45,804 nt of DNA, taken from Prevotella sp. UBA6447. GTDB taxonomy: Bacteria; Bacteroidota; Bacteroidia; Bacteroidales; Bacteroidaceae. Position numbers and translations under genes: made by a program. Below are positions 17,330 to 25,826 of the stretch, in pieces. Where the stretch lies: contig DJOD01000016.1 in assembly GCA_002437115.1 (NCBI GenBank), positions 12,330-58,133 on the forward strand, read 5' to 3'. A model generated the notes under the pieces. It saw only the letters and a program-made list of their open reading frames with translations. It did not search any database and was not told the origin of the DNA. Position 1 is the first letter of the stretch, and each line of letters opens with the position of its first letter.

Positions 17330-18601
17330 CTAACGTATTTTTAGTGTGATGATGGTCAGTGCGGCGAGGATGATGGTGATAATCCAAAACCTGATGGTAA
17401 TTTTTGCCTCATGTTTGGCGGAGTGGGGCGACTTAACGAGATACTTGCACTCGGGGTCGAGCTGGTCGTCGGTCACGCGGAAGTTGTCGTGTATTGGTGT
17501 GCGCTTAAAGATACGTTGCTTCACGCCCTTGTGCTTGCCCAGTTTGTAGTACCATACTTGGCAGATGACGCTGAGGCTCTCTACAAAGAACACGCCACAG
17601 AGGATGGGCAACATCAGTTCCTTGTGTATGATGATCGCACCCACGCCGATGATGCCTCCGATGGTTAGCGACCCTGTGTCGCCCATGAACACCTGGGCAG
17701 GATAGGCGTTGTACCAGAGAAAGCCGATGAGTGCTCCCACAAAGGCACACATGAACACCACCAGCTCTTGTGAGTCGGGTATGTACATGATGTTGAGGTA
17801 TGAGGCGAACTCCATGTGCGAACTGACGTAAGCCAGGATGCCGAGTGCCACACCTATGATGGCCGAATTTCCGGCACACATGCCGTCCATGCCGTCATTG
17901 AGATTGGCACCGTTGCTCACAGCCGTTACCACGAAGATGGTCATGATGACGAAGAGCACCCATCCGGCTGCCGACTTGTATTTGCCGCAAAACGACATGA
18001 TTTCCGAGTAGTCAAGGTTGTGCCCCTTGACGAAGGGTATCGTTGTCTTGAGCGACTTGTTGGCTTCCGAGCTGTGGCTCACCACCATTTCCTGGCCGTT
18101 TCGTTGTTCGGTGGTCAGGTTCTCGTTCATTTTCACGTCGGGCGAAGCCCACAGCACAAGTCCTACGATGAGGCCGATCGACACTTGGCCGACAATCTTG
18201 TACTTGCCCTTCAGCCCTTCCTTGTTGCGCCTGAATATCTTGATGAAATCGTCCATCCCGCCCAGGAAGCCCAGCCACAGGGTGGTGATAATCATCAGGA
18301 TAAGGTAAATGTTTCTCAGTCGTCCGAGCAGCAATACGGGAATGAGAATTGACACGATGATAATGATGCCGCCCATCGAAGGCACTCCGATTTTTTTCAC
18401 GCCAAACGGGTCGATACTCGCATCGCGTTGCGTCTCGGTTATTTGCTTGCTCTTGAGATACTTGATGAACTTTTCACCAAACCACGTGGATATGACCAGC
18501 GACAGGATGAGGGCCAACAGCGCGCGGAAAGAAATGTATCCCCACATGCCCGAGCCGCTGATGCCGAACTGTTCTAAGAACCTGAAAAGATAGTATAACA
18601 T
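17330..18601 (-). CDS. mraY: Phospho-MurNAc-pentapeptide transferase MraY
   Basis: A 423-residue integral membrane enzyme that transfers phospho-MurNAc-pentapeptide to undecaprenyl phosphate, making lipid I. About ten membrane helices are visible. Conserved motifs include the GVPSMGGI block near the N-terminal third, NGANLNDGMDGMCAG with the catalytic aspartates, and the late RIFKRTPIHDNF block. It is longer than the roughly 360 residues of E. coli MraY because of a polar insertion of about 50-60 residues in the middle, rich in Asn/Glu/Ser, which I believe is usual in Bacteroidota. It lies 52 nt after murE and 105 nt before murD. Confidence 0.97.
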   Translation of the reverse strand: MLYYLFRFLEQFGISGSGMWGYISFRALLALILSLVISTWFGEKFIKYLKSKQITETQRDASIDPFGVKKIGVPSMGGIIIIVSILIPVLLLGRLRNIYLILMIITTLWLGFLGGMDDFIKIFRRNKEGLKGKYKIVGQVSIGLIVGLVLWASPDVKMNENLTTEQRNGQEMVVSHSSEANKSLKTTIPFVKGHNLDYSEIMSFCGKYKSAAGWVLFVIMTIFVVTAVSNGANLNDGMDGMCAGNSAIIGVALGILAYVSSHMEFASYLNIMYIPDSQELVVFMCAFVGALIGFLWYNAYPAQVFMGDTGSLTIGGIIGVGAIIIHKELMLPILCGVFFVESLSVICQVWYYKLGKHKGVKQRIFKRTPIHDNFRVTDDQLDPECKYLVKSPHSAKHEAKITIRFWIITIILAALTIITLKIR

Positions 18602-18653
18602 TGTGTGCTTCTTTTAGTGATGATGGTTATGGCCAGTTGCTGGCCTTTTACCC

Positions 18654-20105
18654 TTAGGCGTCGAATATCGCATGCAACACTTCCTTGTCGTCGAAATGAT
18701 GCTTCACGCCCTTTATTTCCTGGTAGTTCTCGTGTCCCTTGCCAGCCACGAGCACCACGTCGCCTTTCTGTGCCATCATGCAAGCGGTCTTGATGGCCTC
18801 TTTGCGGTCCACGATGGTCAGCACCTTCTTCATCTGCTCCTTGTTGAGTCCGGCTACCATGTCGTCGATGATGGCTTGCGGATCCTCGAAACGCGGGTTG
18901 TCGCTTGTTATGATAACCTTGTCCGACTGTTTCACGGCCTCTTGTGCCATGAGTGGCCTCTTTCCGTGGTCACGGTTGCCGCCGGCTCCGCACACGGTGA
19001 TGACATGGCCGTTGCCGCTGAGCACCTCATGGATGGATGACAGCACGTTGGCCAGCGCGTCGGGCGTGTGGGCATAGTCAACGATGGCCGTGTACCCGTC
19101 AGGCGACTGCACCGGTTCCAGGCGGCCGCTGACGCTGTGCAACGTGGAAAGCACCACCAGAATGTCTTCGGGCTCCTTTCCCAACATACGTGCTGCTCCG
19201 TATACGGCCAGCAGGTTGCTCACGTTGAATTTTCCAATGAATTGCACTCCGACCTCATGACCGTCAATCTCCAGGTACATGCCTGCAAAGTGCATCTCGA
19301 TGATACGCGCGCGGAAGTCGGCTGCCTGGCGGATGGAGTAGGTCTTCACGGTGGCCTTGGTGTTCTGCACCATCACCATTCCGTTCTTGTCATCGGCGTT
19401 GGTGATGGCAAATGCGGTCTTGGGCAACCCGTCGAAGAAGGCTTTCTTGGCGTTGCGGTAATTCTCGAATGTCTTGTGGTAGTCGAGGTGGTCGCGTGTC
19501 AGGTTGGTGAAGATGCCACCAGTGAATTTCAGTCCGCTGATGCGCTTTTGCGCGATGGCATGGCTTGAACATTCCATGAAGGCATACTCGCACCCAGCGT
19601 CGACCATGCGGCCCAGTAGTTCGTTGAGCTCGATGGGGTCGGGTGTCGTGTGGTCTGAGGGGATGGCCTCGCCCTCAATGTAGTTGCACACGGTAGACAT
19701 CAGCCCGCACTTATGTCCCATCTTTCGGAACATATTATATAATAAGGTTGCTATGGTTGTCTTTCCGTTTGTCCCGGTCACGCCAACCAACTTCAGGTGG
19801 CGCGAGGGGTCGCCGTGAAAAAGCGTTGCAACCTTGCCCGCAGCCTCTTCTGAGTCGGCCACCTGCACGTAGGTCACACCGTCAGCCTTTTCCTCGGGCA
19901 TGTCCTGGCATATCACCGCTACGGCTCCGAGCTCTATGGCCTTGGGTATAAACTTGTGTCCGTCTACCTGCGTGCCATTCATGGCCACAAACAGATGTCC
20001 GCCTTTCACTTTTCTTGAATCGATGTCGACTCCTGTGATGTTCACGCTCATGTCGCCGGCAACAGCCAGCGGCTTGGTGTTTTTCAACAACTCTTGCAGT
20101 ATCAT
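18654..20105 (-). CDS. murE: UDP-MurNAc-tripeptide synthetase MurE (meso-DAP type)
   Basis: A 483-residue cytoplasmic ligase that adds the third stem-peptide residue. The P-loop GTNGKTT starts at residue 111; TTPDPIEL (153-160) and HTPDALANVL also match the family. The amino-acid specificity motif is DNPR at 402-405, the form found in meso-diaminopimelate-adding enzymes; Lys-adding enzymes carry other residues there. The cell wall should therefore be meso-DAP type, as expected for Gram-negative Bacteroidota. It sits 16 nt after ftsI and 52 nt before mraY, within the tightly packed promoter-proximal half of the operon. Confidence 0.97.
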   Translation of the reverse strand: MILQELLKNTKPLAVAGDMSVNITGVDIDSRKVKGGHLFVAMNGTQVDGHKFIPKAIELGAVAVICQDMPEEKADGVTYVQVADSEEAAGKVATLFHGDPSRHLKLVGVTGTNGKTTIATLLYNMFRKMGHKCGLMSTVCNYIEGEAIPSDHTTPDPIELNELLGRMVDAGCEYAFMECSSHAIAQKRISGLKFTGGIFTNLTRDHLDYHKTFENYRNAKKAFFDGLPKTAFAITNADDKNGMVMVQNTKATVKTYSIRQAADFRARIIEMHFAGMYLEIDGHEVGVQFIGKFNVSNLLAVYGAARMLGKEPEDILVVLSTLHSVSGRLEPVQSPDGYTAIVDYAHTPDALANVLSSIHEVLSGNGHVITVCGAGGNRDHGKRPLMAQEAVKQSDKVIITSDNPRFEDPQAIIDDMVAGLNKEQMKKVLTIVDRKEAIKTACMMAQKGDVVLVAGKGHENYQEIKGVKHHFDDKEVLHAIFDA

Positions 20106-20121
20106 ATCTTGTCAGTTTTTG

Positions 20122-22287
20122 TTATTCTAATTTTAGTGTACAAATTTCCTTTCCCTTGATGTAGTGTCCGGGAGCCAGACTTTGCTCCACCACCTTTCCG
20201 CGCCCCTTCACGATGCACCTGACACCTCGGCTCTCGATGAGGTACACGGCGTCGCGCGCCCCCATGCCCGTCACGTCGGGCATGTGCTGGCGGGTTGTCA
20301 TGGCTTGTTTCCTGAGCACAACGCCATTGTGGCTGGTCAGAGCCTTGCCCCATACCAGTGCCGCTTGGGTGGCAGGCGTGGCGTAGTTGGTCTTGGTGTT
20401 AATGCCCAACATCGACAGCACGCGCTGAGCGGAGAACAGGTTACCGTTTTTCACGTCAGGTATAGGGCACGACGTGGAATCGTGGGCGTCACTGATGTCG
20501 TATCTGACATACTTGGCCATGATGCCCTCTGCGATGTCCTTGAACACTTCGCCGCTCATCCATCCGTAGGCTGGCAGACCTTGCTTTTGTATGCAGACGA
20601 TACAACTGTAATAGGGCTTGTCCTTCTCTCCAAACCACCCCGCGAACGACAGCAGGTGGTTTGGCAGGCCCTTGTAGGAACCGTTCTTGGCAATCATGGC
20701 AGTCCCGGTCTTGCCGCACACCCAGAAGTTGGGGCTATTGGCCTTCTTGCCCGTTCCGTTCACCACGACACGGTGCAATAGGTCTTGCACGATTTTGATG
20801 GTCTTCTCCGATGCGATGTGCTCACGCCCCTTCACCACTTCGGGTTGGTAGGTGGTCAGCGTGTCGCCGTCTTTCATGGTGGCTTTCACGAAGCGAGGCT
20901 GCATCATGCGGCCATTGTTGGCGATGGCGTTATAGAAGGTGAGCGTGTAAATGGGCGGTATGAGGGTCTCATACCCGATGCTCATCCACAGCAGGGCTGT
21001 CTTGCTCCAGTTTTTCCATTGTCCGTTGGGGTATTTTTCAGGCATTCTGATCCACGGCTTGGCATGTCCCTTGATGGGAATGCTGATGTGTGGGTCGTTG
21101 ATGCCTGTGCGCCAGATGCCTCTCACAAACTTGGCGGGGTCGTTGTGGTAGAACTTGTCCACCATGTAGCTGACACCGATGTTGGAGCTCAGCTCAATGG
21201 CCTGTCCCAGCGAGATGGTGCCATAGCCTCCCGATCGCCAGTGGCTGTCTTTCATGTCGCGCCCGTAGACGTGCCAGATGCCGTTGCCGGTGGGAATGGT
21301 GAATGACGTGTCGCAAACGCCGTCCTCCAAGGCGGTTATCAGTGAGGCGGTCTTGAACACCGAACCGGGCTCCACAAGGTCGGTCACGGCGTGGTTCTGT
21401 ATCTCGCGGTACTTGCCATCGACACATTTCTCAAGGTTGACGATGGCTTTCACGTCGCCTGTCTTGACCTCCATGACGATGGCGACGCCAAACTCGGCGT
21501 TGATTTCTTGCAGTTTCTTGAGAACGGCACGTTCAGCCAAGTCTTGCATGCTCACGTTAATCGTGGTCAGGATGTCGGCTCCCTCCACGGGCTCGCGCTG
21601 TATGATGTCCATGTACTTGCTGAGTACCTTGCGGCGGTTTTTCAACCCGTCTTTTCCGCGCAGCAGCGAGTCGTATGAGAACTCCAGGCCACAGCGAGGG
21701 GTGCGTCCCATGTCTTTTTCGCTGTACATCATGCCAATGGTGCGTGCGGCCATGTTGCCGTAAGGCCTGGTGCGCGATTGCAACTCTTGCGGCACGAAGC
21801 CGCTTTGGTAGCGTTTCAGGCGGAACACCGGCAGCTGCTTCACCTCGCAATAGGTGTTGTAGTTGACGCGTTTGGGCCATATCGGGTAGTAGCGTTTGCC
21901 CTCGCGACGCCCTTTCTCCAGGTGCGCCTTGAAGGCGTTGGCGCTTTTCTCGGGGAATATGTCGTGAAGGCCCATGCAGATGCTGTCGAGCTTCGCTTGC
22001 CACAGCGAGTCGTTGTCGGCCTCGTGCAGTTGCCCGAAGTCCATGTACAGCTTAAACTCGGGTAGCGAAGAGGCCAGCAGCTGCCCGTCGTCGCTAAGGA
22101 TGTTGCCACGTTGCGATGGCACCGACAAGCTGTCGAGCGTCTCGCGCTTGGCCACCTTTTCCCAATAGGATCGTTGGGCCGTCATGATGTAGCCTGCCTT
22201 GGCGACGACGGCCAGGGCCACCAGCGTCAGTACCATGCAGATGCAACTGTAGCGGGGCATGGCCTTTTTGGAGTTGAACTTGCTCAT
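20122..22287 (-). CDS. ftsI: Division-specific transpeptidase FtsI (PBP3/SpoVD-like) with PASTA domain
   Basis: A 721-residue class B penicillin-binding protein that crosslinks septal peptidoglycan with FtsW. In order: a cytoplasmic basic tail; one membrane anchor (about 17-35); a PBP dimerisation region; and the transpeptidase domain with SVFK (catalytic Ser309), SSN (367-369) and KTG (526-528). A single C-terminal PASTA domain (about 668-721) starts at MPDVTGMGARDAV. E. coli FtsI (about 588 residues) has no PASTA; the PASTA-bearing form resembles Gram-positive SpoVD/PBP2x. Known Bacteroidota homologues also have it, so it is a lineage trait. It lies 6 nt after ftsL and 16 nt before murE. 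Confidence 0.97.
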   Translation of the reverse strand: MSKFNSKKAMPRYSCICMVLTLVALAVVAKAGYIMTAQRSYWEKVAKRETLDSLSVPSQRGNILSDDGQLLASSLPEFKLYMDFGQLHEADNDSLWQAKLDSICMGLHDIFPEKSANAFKAHLEKGRREGKRYYPIWPKRVNYNTYCEVKQLPVFRLKRYQSGFVPQELQSRTRPYGNMAARTIGMMYSEKDMGRTPRCGLEFSYDSLLRGKDGLKNRRKVLSKYMDIIQREPVEGADILTTINVSMQDLAERAVLKKLQEINAEFGVAIVMEVKTGDVKAIVNLEKCVDGKYREIQNHAVTDLVEPGSVFKTASLITALEDGVCDTSFTIPTGNGIWHVYGRDMKDSHWRSGGYGTISLGQAIELSSNIGVSYMVDKFYHNDPAKFVRGIWRTGINDPHISIPIKGHAKPWIRMPEKYPNGQWKNWSKTALLWMSIGYETLIPPIYTLTFYNAIANNGRMMQPRFVKATMKDGDTLTTYQPEVVKGREHIASEKTIKIVQDLLHRVVVNGTGKKANSPNFWVCGKTGTAMIAKNGSYKGLPNHLLSFAGWFGEKDKPYYSCIVCIQKQGLPAYGWMSGEVFKDIAEGIMAKYVRYDISDAHDSTSCPIPDVKNGNLFSAQRVLSMLGINTKTNYATPATQAALVWGKALTSHNGVVLRKQAMTTRQHMPDVTGMGARDAVYLIESRGVRCIVKGRGKVVEQSLAPGHYIKGKEICTLKLE

Positions 22288-22293
22288 GACGGG

Positions 22294-22746
22294 TTATTGA
22301 TCATTGGGTATTTCTATAAAATAAGGAGGCTGGCTGGCTATTTTCAGCACGCTGTCCTTGTTGTTCTTCAGCATCTCGAGCACGTTGCTCTCGCGGCTTA
22401 CCTCGGTGAGCTCACTTTGGCTGCTGAGTGCTTTGTATTTGGCCTCGGTGAGCTGTTTGTGGAGCTTGTCGAGCTCAATGATGTCTTGCTGGCAGCTGTA
22501 TCTGTTGGAAACGTAGAAAACCATGAAAAAGGCTATGAGCAGGAAAAGCCACACTTGCCGGCGTATGATGGCCGTGTTGAGGATGTCGCCGCCCAGTATT
22601 TTGCGCAGTGAGAACTTGGTGGACTGTGGCGACTCGTCCTCAGTGGCAGTCTCCTCGATGACCTCCTTGAGCGTCAGCTCTTCTGCTGGCTTGCGCTCGG
22701 TGGCTTTTAAGGTTTCTTCCGTGATGTCAGATTTGTTTTTGGTCAT
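22294..22746 (-). CDS. ftsL: FtsL-like divisome bitopic protein
   Basis: A 150-residue single-pass membrane protein. A charged cytoplasmic tail of about 60 residues (Glu/Thr/Lys-rich) precedes one membrane helix (about 64-80), followed by a predicted coiled coil (about 85-130: DIIELDKLHKQLTEAKYKAL). This is FtsL topology; FtsL binds FtsB/FtsQ and activates FtsWI. The cytoplasmic tail is longer than in E. coli FtsL. Its ATG overlaps the rsmH stop by 4 nt (ATGA), so translation is probably coupled, and ftsI follows after 6 nt. The call rests on position and topology, since FtsL sequences diverge strongly. Confidence 0.85.
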   Translation of the reverse strand: MTKNKSDITEETLKATERKPAEELTLKEVIEETATEDESPQSTKFSLRKILGGDILNTAIIRRQVWLFLLIAFFMVFYVSNRYSCQQDIIELDKLHKQLTEAKYKALSSQSELTEVSRESNVLEMLKNNKDSVLKIASQPPYFIEIPNDQ

Positions 22747-23678
22747 TTTTTCTCTGCTATTCTTAGCTTGGCGCTGCGGCTCCTGGGGTTGATCTGTTGT
22801 TCTTTCTCGGTGGGCGTGATGACCTTCGATGTCACCATGCGGTAGGGACTGTCAACCCGCCCGAAGAAGTCTTGTTCCAATTTTCCGTCGGCTCGCCCGG
22901 TCTTCATCACGTTTTTCACGATGCGATCCTCGAGTGAGTGGTATGTGATGATGCTCAACCGTCCGCCTGGCGCCAGTAGTTCTGTGGCTGCTGCGAGCAT
23001 CTCCTTGAGGGCGTCCATCTCGTGGTTCACCTCGATGCGCAATGCCTGGAAGAGCCTTGCCAGGTCTTTCTTTTCGCGGTCTCGGTGGAACAGGGGGTCC
23101 ACGGCCTCCATCAGGTCGTGGGTCGTCAGGATGGGCTTCTGCTGGCGGGCTTTGGCCAGGGTGGCTGCAATGCGGCGTGACGTGCGCAGCTCGCCGTAGA
23201 GGTAGAGCACGTCGGCCAACCGTGCCTCGTCGTATTCGTTCACGATGTCAGCGGCTGTCTTGCCTGCCCTCTTGTTCATGCGCATATCGAGCGGCGCGTC
23301 AAAGCGAAACGAGAAGCCGCGGCTCTCGTCGTCGAAGTGGTGGCTCGACACCCCGAGGTCTCCCAGCAGCCCATCTATGCGCTCTACGCTGTGGTAGCGC
23401 ATCCAGTTCTTCAGGTAACGGAAGTTAGACCTGACAAAGGTGAACGTCGGCCCGCTGGCGACTTCTCCGCCGAGAGCCTTGACGTTGCCCTCGGCGTCAG
23501 CGTCCTGGTCGAAGCCGAACAGGTGCCCGCCCGTGCCCAGGCGCGACAGTATCTCTCGCGAGTGCCCTCCACCGCCGAAGGTTACGTCCACGTAGGTGCC
23601 TCCGGGCTTGATGTCGAGTCCGTCCACGCTTGCTTTCAGCAATACGGGCACATGATATGTTTCTGCTGTCTTGACCAT
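22743..23678 (-). CDS. rsmH: 16S rRNA m4C1402 methyltransferase RsmH (MraW)
   Basis: A 311-residue SAM-dependent methyltransferase that methylates N4 of C1402 in the ribosomal decoding centre. It begins with YHVPVLLKASVDGL (residues 8-21), then the SAM-binding VDVTFGGGGHSREIL (31-45), GLLGDLGVSSHHFDD and the family block SIITYHSLEDRIVK near the C-terminus. Length is normal. It starts 8 nt after mraZ and overlaps ftsL by 4 nt. Its place as second gene of the dcw cluster is conserved across bacteria. Confidence 0.97.
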   Translation of the reverse strand: MVKTAETYHVPVLLKASVDGLDIKPGGTYVDVTFGGGGHSREILSRLGTGGHLFGFDQDADAEGNVKALGGEVASGPTFTFVRSNFRYLKNWMRYHSVERIDGLLGDLGVSSHHFDDESRGFSFRFDAPLDMRMNKRAGKTAADIVNEYDEARLADVLYLYGELRTSRRIAATLAKARQQKPILTTHDLMEAVDPLFHRDREKKDLARLFQALRIEVNHEMDALKEMLAAATELLAPGGRLSIITYHSLEDRIVKNVMKTGRADGKLEQDFFGRVDSPYRMVTSKVITPTEKEQQINPRSRSAKLRIAEKK

Positions 23679-23686
23679 TCTGGTTT

Positions 23687-24169
23687 CTATTCGTTGTTTT
23701 CCGTTGCCTCATGGGCCTTGTCGTTGGTTGGAGCCATCAGCTGCTCCAGAGCCTGGCCAAACTCTTCGCTCTCCATGAATGGCGAGCTGCCAGTCTCATT
23801 GGCCCATATCTCGATGGTGTCGCCCATGCCCACGAAGCGTATGTCTTGCCGTATGCCTGCCGCTTCCATGAGGTGCTTAGGAATGAGTATGCGGCCGTTG
23901 GCATCCATGGCCAAGCTGGCCACGCCGCTCACAAAGCTGCGGTAGACCATCTGTTGGCGGCGGTCCCATCGCGACAGGCGCGAGCGCATCTCGTCCATCT
24001 CGCGGTTCCACACGCTCTCGGGGTATATCACCAGGCACGGCTCGTATATGTCGCGGCGCAACACCAAGCTTTCCTCGCCAAAGGCCAGGAGCACCTTGCG
24101 GAAAGGGGATGGGAGAAAAGCCCGCCCTTTCGTGTCTGTCCGTGCCTCGATGTTGCCTAAAAACCGCAT
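23687..24169 (-). CDS. mraZ: Transcriptional regulator MraZ
   Basis: A 160-residue protein with two SpoVT/AbrB-like swapped-hairpin domains; in E. coli it forms a ring that binds its own promoter and represses the dcw operon. The start MRFLGNIEARTDTKGRAFLP gives the first domain (about 1-50), and the second reads GVASLAMDANGRILIPKHL. The frame is open upstream to 24256, but the extra 29 codons would cover the promoter and operator and are not family-like, so 24169 is used. A perfect -7 box lies 25 nt upstream of the ATG, and a triple TGGRG repeat lies just beyond, strongly suggesting autoregulation. First gene of the operon. Confidence 0.96.
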   Translation of the reverse strand: MRFLGNIEARTDTKGRAFLPSPFRKVLLAFGEESLVLRRDIYEPCLVIYPESVWNREMDEMRSRLSRWDRRQQMVYRSFVSGVASLAMDANGRILIPKHLMEAAGIRQDIRFVGMGDTIEIWANETGSSPFMESEEFGQALEQLMAPTNDKAHEATENNE

Positions 24170-24194
24170 GTGTACTGATTTATATTTATCAGGG

Positions 24195-24202
24195 TTCAAA
24201 GT
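24195..24202 (-). promoter_or_regulatory. -7 promoter box of the dcw operon
   Basis: TAACTTTG on the minus strand is a perfect TAnnTTTG match, 25 nt upstream of the mraZ ATG. No -33 TTTG is found; that region is occupied by the MraZ-type repeats at 24212-24236. Confidence 0.7.
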
Positions 24203-24211
24203 TACACAAAA

Positions 24212-24236
24212 TTCCCCATTCCTCTCCACTTCTCCC
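24212..24236 (-). promoter_or_regulatory. Candidate MraZ operator: three direct repeats, 10-bp period
   Basis: On the minus strand the sequence reads TGGGG-N5-TGGAG-N5-TGGGG, with repeats at 24232-24236, 24222-24226 and 24212-24216. Three TGGGN repeats separated by 5 nt are the established binding site of E. coli MraZ upstream of mraZ. Here the array ends 9 nt upstream of the -7 box, overlapping the expected -33 position, so MraZ bound there should block RNA polymerase. The middle repeat has one deviation (A for G). Confidence 0.8.
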
Positions 24237-24524
24237 CACAAAAATTGTTTTTTCATGCGATTTTATGATTTGTGTGAAGCGCGAGGCTGGGAAAGGTTGT
24301 ATGATATAGTTGAGAAAAGATGCTGACAAATATCCCCTGAGGATTGGCGCGAAATCATTCGCAGTCTCTATAACTCTCAAATAGGCTCGTTTTTAGGTGT
24401 TGTTTGCAAATGGCTGAATGTCAGAAGGGTGTGAATTTGAGCTGTCTTCGCAAACTGGAAAAGTGGTGTTTCCTGACTCTTCGAGTGAGAGGAGATGGTC
24501 TCTTTAGTGCCATTTTATCGCTCA

Positions 24525-24594
24525 ATATGGGTCTTCTTGAGTGTCGATAGAGGCTTCATGGAGCCACGATATGGGCTTTGTTGAGCATCGATAG
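24525..24594 (+). repeat. Imperfect 26-bp direct repeat
   Basis: Copies at 24525-24550 and 24569-24594 agree at 21 of 26 positions by eye, each starting ATATGGG and ending TCGATAG. The second continues into ATAT. A similar CGATAGATA/TATCTATCG motif recurs in the other long intergenic region near 43750-43811. Confidence 0.6.
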
Positions 24595-24729
24595 ATATCT
24601 TGTCGTGCGGTTCTCTCGCCGTTTTTAGTCCGCCACATAGTCTCGCTGCTCAGAGAACCTACACTTTTGCACGCTATTTCCCCTGTTTGAGAAGAACGTT
24701 TTTGATGTCATTATATTTTACAAATCGCA

Positions 24730-24867
24730 TCAACTCCACTTGCGCTTCAGCTTCGACAGCTGGATGGCATCAGCTCCGTGCGCCACAAGCAACTTGCGCA
24801 TGGCGTTTGGGTGTGATCGGAGATTGCGGGTGCTCCAGCGCAGGGCGGCTTGGCATTTCGTCCTTAT
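24730..24867 (-). pseudogene. Possible 3' remnant of an unidentified gene
   Basis: Between stop codons on the minus strand lies a frame of about 45 codons containing ALRWSTRNLRSHPNAM, then a segment ending AIQLSKLKRKWS and a stop. It reads like the conserved C-terminus of a real protein, with regular hydrophobic and basic spacing and ordinary codon use, but it has no start codon near its beginning, only an internal Met. I do not recognise the family. It may be the tail of a deleted gene, or chance. Confidence 0.3.
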
Positions 24868-24924
24868 TTATGGTCAAATGATGATTTTTTGTGGCAAAAG
24901 ACACTAATTTAGAAAAAGAAATGT

Positions 24925-24932
24925 TATTTTTG
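24925..24932 (+). promoter_or_regulatory. -7 promoter box for the acyltransferase operon
   Basis: TATTTTTG is a perfect TAnnTTTG match 35 nt upstream of the ATG at 24968. A TTTG at 24888-24891 is too far (33 nt) to be a normal -33 element. Confidence 0.55.
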
Positions 24933-24967
24933 CAACGTGTTATGAGATTAGCTTGATTGGCGAAAGC

Positions 24968-25810
24968 ATGGAAAAGACCATTGACATAGATAAGATACTT
25001 CGTGGAAAAATGGGCGACAAGGCCAAGTGGGTGCCTCGTTTCCTGGTGAGTTGGCTGAAGCATATTGTGCATGAGGACGAAGTGAACCGCTTCTTATGGG
25101 AAAGTCGCGAGAAAACGGGCACGGAATGGCTCACCGAATGTGTGAAGTACCTAAAGATGAACGTTAAAATAGAAGGAGTAGAGAACCTGCCCGACAAGAA
25201 TGACGGGAAGCTCTACACGTTTGTCTCAAACCATCCCTTAGGAGGAGAAGACGGGGTGTGCCTCGGATCGATTATCGGCACCCATTATGACGGCCGTTTC
25301 CGTTATCTGGTCAACGACCTTTTGCTTTCGCTGCCTGGCTTGCGCCCCGTGAGCATAGGCATCAACAAGACAGGCAAGCAGAGCCGCGACTTCCCCCGCA
25401 TGGTGGAAGCAGGATTCCAAAGCGACAACCACATGCTCATGTTTCCCGCTGGGCTTAACTCGCGTATGATAGACGGAAAGATACACGACCTTCCTTGGAA
25501 GAAGACGTTCATCACCAAGAGCGTGGAATATCACCGTGACGTGGTGCCCATCTATTTCAGTGGCCGCAACTCCAAGCGTTTCTACCGCATTGCCAAATGG
25601 CAAAAGAAGCTGGGGTTGAAAATCAATCTCGCCATGCTCTTCCTTGTCGACGAGATGTACGAGAACGTGGGCAAGGACTATCGGGTGGTCATTGGCAAGC
25701 CCATCCCGTGGCAAACGTTTGACAAGAGCCGCACGCCGATGGAATGGGCTAAATTTGTGGAAGATAAGGTTTACGAACAAGCAGGGCCGGCCTCAGAGCG
25801 AGGAGAATAG
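24968..25810 (+). CDS. glsA: PlsC-like O-acyltransferase, GlsA-like (glycine lipid synthesis)
   Basis: A 280-residue acyltransferase of the lysophosphatidate acyltransferase superfamily. The catalytic block reads SNHPLGGEDGV, an HX5D arrangement rather than the classic HX4D; the second block FPAGLNSRMIDG corresponds to the FPEGTRS-type substrate motif. It is followed 16 nt later by an OlsB/hemolysin-like N-acyltransferase gene. In Bacteroides thetaiotaomicron such a pair (glsA, glsB) makes glycine lipids: GlsB N-acylates glycine with a 3-hydroxy fatty acid and GlsA adds the ester-linked chain. The assignment is by pairing and family, not by measured activity; a lysophospholipid acyltransferase is the alternative. 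The frame allows a TTG start at 24953, but the ATG at 24968 is preferred. Confidence 0.75.
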   Translation: MEKTIDIDKILRGKMGDKAKWVPRFLVSWLKHIVHEDEVNRFLWESREKTGTEWLTECVKYLKMNVKIEGVENLPDKNDGKLYTFVSNHPLGGEDGVCLGSIIGTHYDGRFRYLVNDLLLSLPGLRPVSIGINKTGKQSRDFPRMVEAGFQSDNHMLMFPAGLNSRMIDGKIHDLPWKKTFITKSVEYHRDVVPIYFSGRNSKRFYRIAKWQKKLGLKINLAMLFLVDEMYENVGKDYRVVIGKPIPWQTFDKSRTPMEWAKFVEDKVYEQAGPASERGE

Positions 25811-25826
25811 ACCCATATAACGTAGT

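Larger units (their letters stand above)
24237..24924. other. Long intergenic region between mraZ and the acyltransferase pair
   Basis: About 690 bp with no convincing gene on either strand. It holds an imperfect 26-bp direct repeat (24525-24550 and 24569-24594) and, on the minus strand at 24730-24867, a short open stretch that reads like a protein C-terminus but lacks a start codon. The rest shows no recognisable element. The promoter for the downstream genes lies at its right edge. Confidence 0.6.

Noticed and set aside
24600..24881. 93-codon plus-strand ORF upstream of the acyltransferases
   Set aside because: No family resemblance, no ribosome-binding or promoter signal, and a Cys/Ser/Arg-rich translation typical of non-coding frames.
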